DNA of 64,000 nucleotides from Saccharomycopsis crataegensis. Taxonomy: Eukaryota > Ascomycota > Saccharomycetes > Ascoideales > Saccharomycopsidaceae. A program made the translations under genes and the position numbers. The DNA is taken from NCBI RefSeq assembly GCF_037102585.1, contig NW_027043822.1:955001-1019000 (forward strand), in the 5' to 3' direction. Under the pieces are notes generated by a model. That model was not told the origin of the DNA and did not search any database. It saw nothing but the letters and a program-made list of their open reading frames with translations. Below are positions 8,900-19,626 of the stretch, in pieces (positions within the stretch are counted from its first letter, which is position 1; the number at the start of each line of letters is the position of its first letter).

Positions 8900-10405
8900 T
8901 TAAACTTTGCTTTCTTCCACTGAACTTTTCTCATCATCTTTCCCGGCATGAATATCAATTCTATCTTCCTTCTTAACATCATGAACAAAAAATATCAAAA
9001 ATATGGTACCCAATGCATAGCAGGCCACGCAAAAATAACTTCCATACTGATACTTATCACTCAAGGACTGTTTGTCTGTAACATCATCACCAATTATTGA
9101 AGTTATTACTGCAAATGATAACGCAACACCGAACTGAGCAAACGTCTGTGCTATGCCACTGACAATACCTTGAACTTCCAACGGGGTGGCAGTGATGATC
9201 ATATTTAAATAATGCACAAAGTACAAACAGCTACCGAATGATAGCACCACTTGCCCGGTGAAGGAGAATTTCCAATAATAATCATGAATTTTGTAGTCCA
9301 TTCTTGAGAATAGGATAAGACCTCCAGTGCCAATGAGAAATCCAAGCGTAGATATCCATTTTTCGGAAAATTTCCCATACACAACAGATAATCCGTATGT
9401 TGAGGCGATCATCACCACAATAAATGGCAAGTATCGGACACCCGCCATAAGTGGGGAGACTTCGTCAATATTCAAAGAGTACGAAGTATTGATAAACATG
9501 ATGCCAAAGTACCCGCTGAAATTTAAGATTGAGATTATCACAAGAGGGCAAAAGTTAGGGATTTTCCAAACCGATGGCGGGATTAATAAATGAGTTTGTG
9601 CGAAATATTTTCCTGCCACATAACCTTCAAAAATAAAGAAGCATCCCACAAGCATAAACCCCACAATCAATGTTGCATATGATTTTGGCGATTTCCAGCT
9701 TTCTCCCCCTTCAGTGAATCCAACAATGATCAATAGCAACCCACTAATAAGAATTACAGACCCCATATAATCCAAATTCTTCAATTTATCCTTGCTTGGT
9801 GTTATCTTTGGGAAGTTGAAAAATGCAATGATTCCCAATATCAACGATATTCCAAACGTCACATAGGCTATCCCATGTTGATTAAGAGAGGTTTTCAAAA
9901 AAGCCCCACCAATTAACAATCCTAATGCAGTGCTTGTTGAAATAATACAAGTTAACCCTGCTAATGTGGCGTTTAATTGCTTTCCTTGGAACAAATTAGC
10001 AGTAATGGCGTAATTTGACGGTATCAATCCTGCGGCCCCAATCCCTTGTATCGCTCTGAAGACAATATAAACGTAAATATTGTCAACTATACCACAGATT
10101 AACGATGCAATGCCAAAGAAAAAAGAATTCAAGATAAATTGTTGATCATGGCCAATGATGTCCCCAACTCTTCCCTGAAACGCAATGAATCCGGAAAACG
10201 TTACCGCGTATGCTGACAAGGTCCATGAAGCTACGGTGGGAGAGATCCCATAATGCTGGTGGATAAATTTTGTAGAAACTAACAACGAAGAAACACTGAG
10301 CAAATCCAACATGGTACTTACAGACACCATAACATAAATCACCCATTTGTTTTGAAGCATCTTTGGGGTTTGGTGCTGGCATTTTTCTCTAAAATCGAGT
10401 GTCAT
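8900..10405 (-). CDS. MFS drug:H+ antiporter, 14-TM (DHA2) type, Atr1-like
   Basis: A 501-residue integral membrane protein with about 14 hydrophobic segments. It begins with a short cytosolic N-terminus, then TM1 (WVIYVMVSVSTMLDLLSVSS). The loop after TM2 carries GRVGDIIGH, the MFS motif A (G-x-x-x-D-x-x-G). RAIQGIGAAGLIPSNYA is the R-x-x-Q-G-x-G-x-A motif B, and the segment around GLLIGGAF corresponds to motif C. Layout and motifs match the fungal DHA2 subgroup that includes S. cerevisiae Atr1 and YMR279C (aminotriazole and boron export). It most likely sits in the plasma membrane exporting a small molecule; the substrate cannot be read from sequence. The C-terminus is acidic and hydrophilic. 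Confidence 0.8.
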   Translation of the reverse strand: MTLDFREKCQHQTPKMLQNKWVIYVMVSVSTMLDLLSVSSLLVSTKFIHQHYGISPTVASWTLSAYAVTFSGFIAFQGRVGDIIGHDQQFILNSFFFGIASLICGIVDNIYVYIVFRAIQGIGAAGLIPSNYAITANLFQGKQLNATLAGLTCIISTSTALGLLIGGAFLKTSLNQHGIAYVTFGISLILGIIAFFNFPKITPSKDKLKNLDYMGSVILISGLLLIIVGFTEGGESWKSPKSYATLIVGFMLVGCFFIFEGYVAGKYFAQTHLLIPPSVWKIPNFCPLVIISILNFSGYFGIMFINTSYSLNIDEVSPLMAGVRYLPFIVVMIASTYGLSVVYGKFSEKWISTLGFLIGTGGLILFSRMDYKIHDYYWKFSFTGQVVLSFGSCLYFVHYLNMIITATPLEVQGIVSGIAQTFAQFGVALSFAVITSIIGDDVTDKQSLSDKYQYGSYFCVACYALGTIFLIFFVHDVKKEDRIDIHAGKDDEKSSVEESKV

Positions 10406-11429
10406 GGCTGTATTATGTCTATCGAATTAAAATAAAGAAAACTCTCTCTACGTCCTACAGTAGAAAAAATAACCTGTTTATAGACATATTTTTTGTGGAT
10501 AACAAGCTTTCATTGCCATTAGTAATCATATAGAATGAATCTGCTGCATTGTGGACTCGCGGAGGGTAAGGTCGGTCTTCAGGTAATTTGGCTGCATGCA
10601 TAGTTGTCCCTTCATCAGATTTTATTATTGGCAACTTGTTCTAGAAGACATCAATCCTCAGAAACTCTATTTCAAGGCTTTTTATTATTCTAGGGATCTT
10701 ACACACAGCAAAGGTCTGATAGTTGCAGAGTAGTAACGTTGAACCAAAACCCAACATCACTTGATAATTCACCCTGCATGAAAACTGACTGGAATGGTAA
10801 CGATTTTAAAGCTATAATAACATAATAACAGATGCTTTGGTAGTGTGACCAATTAGGGACAGGTTTATTTCTAAACTATCAGATTTTCTGTCGAATGCTT
10901 TTTATATTTCTCAACCTTCTCACTATCAAATACATATATGTATATAAAATAATAATAGTTATTTCATCATTCGTGGTCGCATTTGCAAACTGTAACTGCT
11001 TGAAATTTAATTCAAAAACTCCTTAATTATATAAGGTGCTTTTAAATATGAGTGATCCAGAGTATTATTAATTATTTTCCATGAATTAATGTGCTCTACA
11101 AAATATCTTCTGTGAGAGGAACAAAATTAAGATGAAGCTGAGAATTAAGAACTAAATAACTGAAAAAAATCAAACGTTTAAAAAGTTGATATTGAATTAA
11201 GAACTTTCCAACCAGTGGAAAAGCACAAAAATGATGATTAATGGTGTCAAACTCAACCAGCGAGTCAAGTGGTAGAAAATGGTAATAATAATAGAATGAA
11301 GAATTGAAATTAAGAGGAAAAACCAAGACGGCTTGATCGAAATAGAAGGCAAACTTGAAGGAAAAATTATTTGGCGAAGATCAAAATTGAAGAATTGAAG
11401 AGTAATAAAGTGTTGACTATATGAATTAA
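10406..11429. other. Intergenic region upstream of the MFS transporter
   Basis: About 1 kb holding the promoter of the transporter (minus strand) and the 3' region of the GPI protein gene. It is A/T-rich. The short antisense frames between 11096 and 11433 have skewed Phe/Leu/Ile composition and look random. No RNA gene or repeat seen. Confidence 0.6.
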
Positions 11430-12113
11430 TCACAAAAACATAGCAGCAGCAGCACCAGCCAATCCTGCCATACCAGCAAGCCCACCAACTGCCAAACTAC
11501 CAGCAGCATTGTGGTTTTGAGAAGTGGCAAGACCAGTGCTATATGGGTAAACCCCCGAGGTGTAACTGGTCAAACTGGTATCGGTTGTTGGAGAGGAAGC
11601 GTACATCCCAGAAACCGAACCATCAATGATTTCAAAACTAGTAGTTCCATCGTGGGTGCTGGCGCTATAGTACAAAGTGTGGGCTTTTCCGTTGTAGTCC
11701 CAAGAAGTCTCAGTGAATTGAATGAATGGATCTTCTTTCACGTATGCGGTGTGAGCATTTCCATCGATATCATAAGTAGTGGTGGTGTAGTAATCACCAA
11801 ATGACACGATTTGAGTGTTTTCGAAAGTGGTGGTTTCGGTAACGGTAGCAGAAGCCATGTTGGTGGCGGCAGTAGTGGTGACAATAGATCCTCCATCAAT
11901 ACTGGTTGTGATGTATCCTTGGCCATTGGTGTACACCGAGGTGGAGGTTGCACCTTCAACAGTGGTATAGACTAATTGATCAGCGGAGTTGATGACGGCA
12001 CCAACCGGAACAAAACTTTCTACATTAGTGACAGTGGCAACAAAAGAGTGAACAGTTTCGGCAGAAGCGATGGCCGCAAAGGCAGAAAGGACAAGAGGGT
12101 TGAAGAATTGCAT
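11430..12113 (-). CDS. GPI-anchored cell-wall protein, Ser/Thr-rich
   Basis: A 227-residue protein with a signal peptide (MQFFNPLVLSAFAAIASA, cleavage probably after ASA). The body is rich in Thr and Ser (for example STSVYTNGQGYITTS and TVTETTTFENT), suitable for O-mannosylation. The C-terminus ends in a GPI-attachment signal: HNAAGS with a likely omega Asn near residue 202, followed by a hydrophobic Gly/Ala/Leu tail. These are the hallmarks of a yeast GPI protein cross-linked to wall glucan or held at the plasma membrane. I recognise no catalytic domain and no specific ortholog. Confidence 0.75.
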   Translation of the reverse strand: MQFFNPLVLSAFAAIASAETVHSFVATVTNVESFVPVGAVINSADQLVYTTVEGATSTSVYTNGQGYITTSIDGGSIVTTTAATNMASATVTETTTFENTQIVSFGDYYTTTTYDIDGNAHTAYVKEDPFIQFTETSWDYNGKAHTLYYSASTHDGTTSFEIIDGSVSGMYASSPTTDTSLTSYTSGVYPYSTGLATSQNHNAAGSLAVGGLAGMAGLAGAAAAMFL

Positions 12114-12133
12114 TATTATTTTATAATTAATAT

Positions 12134-12200
12134 AATGAGTGAATGAATAAATGAGTAAATGAACGAACGAATGAATGAGCGAACGAATGATTTAATGAAT
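12134..12200. repeat. Degenerate GAAT/GAAC tetranucleotide repeat
   Basis: About 67 bp of imperfect GAAT, GAAC and GAGT/AAAT units directly upstream (within 90 bp) of the GPI protein start codon, so in its 5' leader or core promoter. It is a microsatellite that could vary in length between strains. Confidence 0.7.
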
Positions 12201-13391
12201 AAAAAAGGAAGGCAATCTGGAAATTAAGTAAGGAAAATAATATTATTTTATAGACACTAATGAAATGTACTCATTTTTTTCATATTATGGCATGTTGGCT
12301 GCCGAATGCACGTTGGGGCCGCAACATTTTTCTGAACATTCTGACAACAGTACCATCAATCAGTACTGGCCGTCACTGGCTATTATTAGAACCCCAAGAC
12401 ATTTAGTAAGATCAGAATAATAGAAATTAATAATACAGGATTTTTAATGGATTTTTTTGGGGCTTATTCATAATAAAAAAAAAAAAAAAGTGTCCTGGTA
12501 TATTCTCTATTAGTTGGGTAGCTTATTTTTAATCTCGGAATGAAGTCGCTGGAAGGAAGAATCCTTTCTTTTTTTGTTTTTAAATATTTTCATTCTTCGG
12601 AATTTTCTGCTAAAAGTCGTATTAAGCAATATTTGCCTAGCAAATCATTCAACGTTCTCAAGAACTAACAACGTCCTGCGCTAGCATCTTATGCCGTGAA
12701 AAGAAAAAAAAATGGAAAATTCACAGAAACACAAATAGTAACAAAATAAAATAATATGCTACTAACGGCATGACTTGATAGAAACTGTCAAATAATGCTG
12801 TATATAGCATCATCAAATAAAATAATTTGAAAATTTTGCTTATGGCATTAATATGAGACGGCAGATAACCATAGAGATTAAGGGCTAATTCCATTCCTAT
12901 AACAGAAAGCAGGATATACACGCCATTACCTTATGCATTAATAATCAATCTAGAGATTAATAGCGATAAAGCAAGACAGACTGGGTTTTGGAAAGGTGTT
13001 GATACTTGTGTCAAACAATATAGTTCCAATACCTTTTTTTGAGCCTTCTTCGTTGTTGTTACAGAGTTCTTTTCTAAATGGCGCATGAATTATGGAGTGG
13101 TACACAGAAATTTGTACGTAGTAACCCATCTATTATGAACTCAGTTGCAATAAAATAGCAAACATCTGAGTTGAATAGAAGAAATAGAGTTAAAAGAGTC
13201 TCACTGTCGCAGTGATTTGATAGCTTACAGGTGAGTCCGTTAACTAATAATAGTGATTCTATTTCTATATGATATTGTCCCCTTGTATATAGTATGCTAG
13301 GAGCCACCACCTAGGTGACCCGCACCTGTTGTCCTAAAGTGTCACCGTTGAATTTGGGACTCCCAGATAAAAAATCATTCTTTTTTTTTTT
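12201..13391. other. Intergenic region upstream of the GPI protein gene
   Basis: About 1.2 kb, with an A tract near 12474-12489, T tracts, and a perfect 10-bp palindrome CACCTAGGTG at 13307-13316. No coding sequence or RNA gene is recognisable. It probably contains the GPI gene promoter and the 3' end of CTF4. Confidence 0.55.
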
Positions 13392-15986
13392 CTAGCACTG
13401 TCCATACCATTTATCATAATTCTTCTTCTTTTTAGATTGCCAATAATCAATCACTTTTTTAAATTTCATCAATCCTTGGCCTTCCAACTTTTTGTTATTC
13501 AAAATGCAAATCTTCTTTACTGCTTCAAAACTCTTGTTTAACTTCAACAATTTCACCAAATTAAACGCCAACCGCATTTTATTAGCTTGAAGTAACTCAT
13601 TGAACAACCGGAGGAGATTAGAATCATGTTGAAGAGCAAATTTCAATAGTTGGTCCCTCCTTTCCTCTTGATCATCCTTGGAGAGGTTTTTTTCTTCCAC
13701 ATCTGACGATAATGATTTCATAAAGAACAATGCATTAATACTGGCCGAATCGAGATCGTTACCAGAGATCAATTTGTTGAATTTACTATTAGGGTCTTCA
13801 AAAGCATCATCATCGTCATCACCAATGCCAAACAATTTATTGATCCGGGCATTTTCAGTCTCTTCATCATCAAACAACGAATCTCCAACTTCTTCATCAT
13901 CTTTCTTTTTTTCATTTTCTGCCTGTTCGAGTAACTTAGGGTCATTAAACGCAGTGTTTCTTGTTAATTCTTGACAAGTATCCACAGGTACTCGAAGTTT
14001 GAAATTATTAAGCCCTGGCAACGGAAACCAGGGAAAATTGTAACTTTCCACAGAGAAATAATCACTTTTATTCAGACTCTTCATGATATACCCTGCAGAA
14101 TTCTCCACGATTTTCCGATTTTTTTCTAAAGCAGTTTGCTGGGCGATTTCTGCCTTGCTCAATGGTTTTGTTGGTTTTTCTTGTTCAGTTGCTTCCTCTG
14201 ATTCCTCAGTTTTTTTTCTCATACGTTTATCTAAAATGTTTTGGGTTCTTTGCTTCTGCTTGATTTCTTTTTCAATCAGCACCACTTGCCGTTGGGCCCG
14301 GGATATTTTCCCCTGAATAATTCCCATTTTCTGATCGATAATTGCATCTTTAATCACTACCGCTTGAACATTCCCTCCAGTGACACTCAAAGGGAAATAA
14401 ATCAAACTGTTATGGGTGGGGTTGAAGTTATTAAAGGCATCAAGAAGATTCAACATTGGTACAAACCCGGTATCCCCATCGTACACGTAAAGATATTCAT
14501 TGGCATCAACATAGCTGGGGAACCCATTATCATTGAAAAAAATCCCTCGTAGAATGTCAAAAGTCACAATATTATCATTGAAAGTATTAACCATGGGGTT
14601 TCTAACCGTCTCAATATTTAATCGGTCATGTAGCATTAAATATCGGTCATTGACAACATCTTCAATGGAATAAAGGAATTCATAAGCGTAAGGATCCTGT
14701 ATTTCAATATTGAAGAGAAAGTTATCACTGCCGAGCGACGCCACCGTCGGGAAACTTTTCCGCATTCCTAAGAGGAACCCACTACCCAGTGAATACATCT
14801 TAACCATCCCGGTGTTGATAAACACGTAAATAATTCTATTGGCAATGGAGATGGTTGATACAAATTCGTTTTTGAGAAGTTCGATTTTGGTAGTGAATTC
14901 CAAGTTATCACGATGACTTTTGTACAACAATCGGACAAATCTTCGGAGTTTACTCAACCCAGAGGTATCCATTCTATTTTCTCCATCATCATAATACCCA
15001 CTCTGTGCTAGCGCCATACCTTGGCCGTCCAAGTAACATAAATCGTAGATATTGTCCACTGAAAACCAGAAATTATCCCTAATGGACTTATCAAATGTCT
15101 GGAACGTGACAATCGGAGTAGAAGTCTTTGTTTCAATCCATACCACTCCAACTTTATTCATGGTTAAATACTTTCTTCCCAAGTTCCAAGGAGTGCATCC
15201 TGGGGAAAACGGTATGATCTGGAACTTCTTGGTCTCAACCTTGGCAATTGCCGACTTGTAACCGGTCAAAAAATGTTGCACTTTGATGAATTGTTGATGT
15301 TTAATGTAATACGAGGTATATTGGCGTTTTAAAGTGGCCATTTGCACATCATCAAAGTCGTTGAAGTGATGGGCAATGATCTTATTGAGTCGCTCTTCCA
15401 AAAACATCTTGAACCGGAATTCTTTTGGCGGAAGCAATTTCACTAATTCCTGTTTTGATTCGAGATCTTTCAATCGTTTATGAATCAATCTTGCTTTACG
15501 ATACGCCCGAAAATGTTTATCAGTGATCTGCAGGCTCTTTTCTTCTGGTTCATTTTCTTTTTCTTCATCATCTTTGTCCGGTGTTTCGTTGTATAATAAA
15601 GATTCTCCTTTAGAAGTTCCGACAGTGTATTTATTACGCTCTAACTTTGCTTGAGATAACAAAAACCGCTTCTTTGGCGGTAGTTGGTCTTCCAGGTTCT
15701 CTGTAGGTCGTTTTTTGTAATTCAAAATATATTCAAGTTTGCTAATTGGCTTACCAGCATCATCAACATTTGCATCAAAATCATCAGCGCCATTATCATC
15801 TTCTTTATCATCTTCATTATTGTCTTCATCATCATTATCAGCATCACTACCAAGAAAATCCATCACATCAGGACGTTCATCAGCCTCTTCATCGCTACCT
15901 TCTTCCGCCCCATCTTCGACAAAGGGGTTCCCGATTCCCCCATCTAAAGATTCTGGGGTATTTGATTCCTCATCTTCTTTCGACAT
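13392..15986 (-). CDS. CTF4: Ctf4/And-1/Mcl1-type replisome hub lacking the WD40 domain
   Basis: An 864-residue protein read from the first in-frame ATG (15984-15986); an in-frame TAA lies seven codons upstream, so no longer N-terminus exists in this exon. Residues 1-90 are acidic and disordered. A Lys/Arg-rich linker leads to a SepB-type beta-propeller starting near residue 255 with the family signature PFSPGCTPWNLGRKYLTMN, continuing to about 620. An acidic linker (DDDDDAFED) and a C-terminal helical bundle (about 750-864) complete the Ctf4 C-terminal module. In yeast this module trimerises and links CMG helicase (GINS), polymerase alpha and cohesion factors at the fork. The usual N-terminal WD40 propeller (about 380 residues) is absent. 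The assignment rests on the SepB signature and domain order. Confidence 0.65.
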   Translation of the reverse strand: MSKEDEESNTPESLDGGIGNPFVEDGAEEGSDEEADERPDVMDFLGSDADNDDEDNNEDDKEDDNGADDFDANVDDAGKPISKLEYILNYKKRPTENLEDQLPPKKRFLLSQAKLERNKYTVGTSKGESLLYNETPDKDDEEKENEPEEKSLQITDKHFRAYRKARLIHKRLKDLESKQELVKLLPPKEFRFKMFLEERLNKIIAHHFNDFDDVQMATLKRQYTSYYIKHQQFIKVQHFLTGYKSAIAKVETKKFQIIPFSPGCTPWNLGRKYLTMNKVGVVWIETKTSTPIVTFQTFDKSIRDNFWFSVDNIYDLCYLDGQGMALAQSGYYDDGENRMDTSGLSKLRRFVRLLYKSHRDNLEFTTKIELLKNEFVSTISIANRIIYVFINTGMVKMYSLGSGFLLGMRKSFPTVASLGSDNFLFNIEIQDPYAYEFLYSIEDVVNDRYLMLHDRLNIETVRNPMVNTFNDNIVTFDILRGIFFNDNGFPSYVDANEYLYVYDGDTGFVPMLNLLDAFNNFNPTHNSLIYFPLSVTGGNVQAVVIKDAIIDQKMGIIQGKISRAQRQVVLIEKEIKQKQRTQNILDKRMRKKTEESEEATEQEKPTKPLSKAEIAQQTALEKNRKIVENSAGYIMKSLNKSDYFSVESYNFPWFPLPGLNNFKLRVPVDTCQELTRNTAFNDPKLLEQAENEKKKDDEEVGDSLFDDEETENARINKLFGIGDDDDDAFEDPNSKFNKLISGNDLDSASINALFFMKSLSSDVEEKNLSKDDQEERRDQLLKFALQHDSNLLRLFNELLQANKMRLAFNLVKLLKLNKSFEAVKKICILNNKKLEGQGLMKFKKVIDYWQSKKKKNYDKWYGQC

Positions 15987-16099
15987 TCTTTCTGTCACCT
16001 TGTTTTAGCGATTTATATAATATCTTATAGACAGATAGATAGATACGATCCATTTCCTTAGCAAAAATGATTTCTCAATTTCTCGTTTTTTACGTGTTG

Positions 16100-16104
16100 C
16101 GCGT
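16100..16104 (-). promoter_or_regulatory. ACGCG (MCB-core) element upstream of CTF4
   Basis: On the minus strand the sequence reads GACGCGCAAC, containing the ACGCG core recognised by MBF (Mbp1/Swi6) at G1/S genes. It lies about 115 bp upstream of the CTF4 ATG. The neighbouring TOF1 has a full ACGCGT. Confidence 0.4.
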
Positions 16105-16200
16105 CGGTGCCAACACGGTGGTTTTTTTTTTTTTTTTTAATTTTTAAAAACTTACAATAAACATATGTCAAAGAATTAATAGTTAAACATAAATGAGCAT

Positions 16201-17188
16201 TTAATGAGCCTCTTGTACTTTCACAGCTTTGAATCTTTTGTTGACCTCAGCCTCTTTTGAGTCGTCTAATTTCAATTCATCCCGTTCAATCTTTATCCCT
16301 TCTGCCAATAAAATCCCATCGGGATGATTACTGGACTCCTCTGCTTCTTCATCATCATCATCATCAAATTCATCACGATCATTACCAAGAAATTCACTGT
16401 AAATCTCGTAAAACTCATCAAAGTTCTCTTCGGTAATCTTGGCAACTTTATCATTGAAAACCGATTCCGATGGGTAAGGACGAAGCTGAATATTCGCAGT
16501 GTAATTGAACAATGGCCCAATTTTTTCCACCCATTTCCCCCTTTTTTCAATAAGCGAGTTCAAAGTCTTATCAATTACTTGCTGGTGGCTTAATGATCCC
16601 GACGCCTCATGATCGTGAGGCGCTGCTGCTACTGTTGCTGTTATGGTTCCTGTCATCGGCGTCGAGGTCTTTTTATGTTTTTTGTGATGTCTCACCAAGA
16701 TCTTCTGCTTTTTCAAATAATATTGATCGATTTGCTTGTTCAAATTCTCAAGAATATTGTAGAATTCTCGGAATGAAATTTCTTCGTAAACTTTCTTAAA
16801 GAGCACCTTTTTCCGTAAATTATTTTTCAAATTCACAATCTTCAATTGTCGCTGCAATTCTCGGAGCTCTTTAGAGATTTCATCATCTTGCTTGTTGGAA
16901 ATCCAGGTTTCTTCAAACGTTTCATTCATTATATCTTCTGCTTCGTTCAATTTACTATTATCATCCCCGGATTTTTTCTTGTTTACCATCTCATTCTTGT
17001 AATTCAAATATACCCCAACGTACTTCAACTCCCGTTTCAAACGCTCCTCTAATGTCAGATAATCATATTTAGAATTGGTAGCCGCTTTCCCAGTAGAATA
17101 TTCTGGGAAGAATATACTATTTTCATTTTTGCTGATCTCATGATCATCTTCAATTTTACCGGTCACTGCCTCTTTTTCATCATTGTCA

Positions 17189-17221
<33 letters not shown>

Positions 17222-18828
17222 GCAGTAGTACTTCCTCCATCATTATCAATGATTTCACTATCATCATCACATTTGATCAATGCTGATAGAAGTCTGTTAA
17301 CCAATGGGCCACAACTAATATTATCTTTCTCTAAATCATTATCGGTGATTTCCAGTCCTGAGCCTTTCGGAACCAATTGATCTTTAATGTTTTCATTTAT
17401 AGTTTCTTGAGGGGAAGGTGATCCCATTCTTGCAGTCCCATCTTCTTCAGCCCATACTTTGGTGTACAATTTTCCAAGCTTTGGGATGATGAATGGGTGG
17501 ATTTTTGGGTTGTATGAGGCGGCAGTGGCAGCACTATGGTTGTTACCATTTCCTAAAGCATTGACCGTTATTGGTAGTCCATTAGAATCTATCGTGGTCG
17601 ATGCCACTAATGGAGATCTGCCATGTTTAATAGAATTATTGGTGTTGTTATTATTATTGGTGTTGAATTGATTAGCGTAAAAAGAATCCAAATGCGACGA
17701 ATAAACATATTTTTTTTTAAGAAAAATCAAGTCATCATCATCAAAAGGTCTATAATAGTGATCCAAATAACTTAGGAAATTGTTGAAGTTGACCTTGTTT
17801 TTGATTTCTTTCTGCTGATTGAAATCAATATCAGGAATTGGCCCGGTTAGATAATCTTGTAAATAATCGTTCGGGAACGTGCTTACCCCGTACAATTTTT
17901 TCAAATATTCGGGATCTCTTGATTTCTCTGCTTGTTTATCAGGAACAAATAAATGCAAATTTTCCGTGGCTTCCAATAAAGATGAGGAATCATGGGCCAG
18001 GGTTGGTATGATAGATGGTAGTTTCTCACCTTCCAAGTTTTCAGGAATTACCATATTTTGTTGATCTTCTTCTATTTTGACTTCCTTCTCGGTGGCTGAT
18101 TCTGTTCTTTCCTCTGGTATAACTGAGTTTTCTTCAATCTTCTGCTTCTTTGAAGGGGGTTCCAATGACAGATCCTCGGATTTCACAGCAACCACTGGAG
18201 ACGCAGATAAACTGACTGACCGTTTCCTTGGAGGGGTTTCATCATCTTCATCTTCGACAACCTGTTTATTCTTCATTGCACTTAACGGTTGATCTTCATT
18301 ATCTTTTGGTAATAGGTCTTCATCAACCTCATCAATGGTTTTCTCTGGGCCATTGGCATTGAGGATTTCATTTTTGGTCTTCTCGGTGATCGAATAATCA
18401 CTAGACAGTTTCCCACAACTTACAATATATTCCAAATCAGCCTTGGTAAACCCATTCACACCGTGGTTTAGTAATAGCAACTTCTTCACATCTAGGCTTG
18501 ATTCATGATCTTCTAGTGAGGTGTTCTTCAAGTTCTTCTTTAATGCTTTGGCCAACGATTTCAAATTGAGCAATGTTTGTAAACTCAAACTTCCCAAGCT
18601 GTTCAAATACACCAAATCTCCATTGATAGTACCGACATTCATATCGTAGGTCAAATCAACCTGATTCAATATCTTGGAGATGATTGATGATGATTTTGTC
18701 GATTCAGTCACTTCGATGGTATTTGATCGCGTTTTGGTGACATCTTCTTTTGGTTGTTGTTCTCTAGAAGGATTGGAGAATAGTCTCAGTCTGCCACTTT
18801 TGGAGCGGTTGGAGTTTCTTGGGGCCAT
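16201..18828 (-). CDS. NGG1: Ngg1/Ada3, SAGA and ADA histone acetyltransferase module subunit
   Basis: An 875-residue protein whose C-terminal part has the Ada3 domain: TLEERLKRELKYVGVYLN at about residues 585-605, then the coiled-coil-like DDEISKELRELQRQLKIVN block and VYEEISFREFYNILENLN. With Ada2 and Gcn5, Ada3 forms the acetyltransferase module of SAGA, ADA and SLIK and stimulates nucleosomal H3 acetylation in the nucleus. The N-terminal half is polar, with acidic and NLS-like basic patches (RSKSGRLRLF; PPRKRSVSL; PPSKKQK) and an Asn run near 535-550. It is longer than the S. cerevisiae protein (702), mostly through low-complexity insertions. Confidence 0.9.
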
Positions 18829-19178
18829 GCTCTATTCAATACAGAATATAATATAGATAACAAATGGCTGATGATGATAATATAGATAATATAGATATAG
18901 ATAAATAGACAGGGAATTTTTTGGTGTTTTTGTGGATTTTTGCTGCTGGTTGTGGGCGATGGTCTGTGGAACCTTCTTAATCGACGATAATGTGGGGTGC
19001 TATCCTCAGTTTTGGTTACAATAACACCTTTGGACAATAATTATATTTATTGTTTTCTATATTATTGCAATTTTATCCAATTTACAGCTTTTGAACACCT
19101 TTATTTTGCCTGTTTTGCCTGTTTAAGTGATAAACCCAAACAAACGACACGGCCGGGCGATGTTTTTTTTTTTTTCCT

Positions 19179-19190
19179 AAAAATTTTTTT
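19179..19190. promoter_or_regulatory. RRPE-like A/T element upstream of DRS1
   Basis: AAAAATTTTTTT inside a long T-rich tract about 90 bp upstream of the DRS1 ATG, with a second GAAATTTTTTTTGAAA at 19202-19217. A(A/G)AAATTTT is the rRNA-processing element core at yeast ribosome-biogenesis genes (Stb3-type). The tract is A/T-rich anyway, so the match carries limited weight. Confidence 0.35.
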
Positions 19191-19275
19191 TTTTTTTTTT
19201 AGAAATTTTTTTTGAAACTTTTTGCTTATTTTTGGCGAATTATCTCTATATATTGACGATATATACTAATACGAA

Positions 19276-19593
19276 ATGGCGAAAGATACTCCTCAGATCA
19301 ATTTCAACACTCTAGAAGTCCCAGAATTCGACTCTGATGAAGAAAGTTTGCAAACTGAACAGCCAAAAGTGGTAAAGAAGAAGAAGAACACCAAGAACAC
19401 CAAGAAGGATGTAGAAGAAGATCAAGATGATGAGATGTCCACCTTGAATAAGGGCTTTAAATTCGACGACGAAGAAAACTTCCAGCCTGCTGCTAATGAT
19501 TGGAATTTTTTGGTAGATGATGAAGCGAAAGACAAAGTGATGAAACCAGGAAAACAAGAAGAAAGCGAAGAGGAAGATGAGGAAGACAGCGAC

Positions 19594-19626
<33 letters not shown>

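Noticed and set aside
13307-13316. Perfect palindrome CACCTAGGTG
   Set aside because: A single 10-bp palindrome in over 1 kb of non-coding DNA has little weight, and no partner site or known factor was recognised.
15987-15998. Four-codon upstream extension of CTF4 beginning at GTG
   Set aside because: Nuclear yeast genes normally start at ATG; the first ATG (15984-15986) is used.
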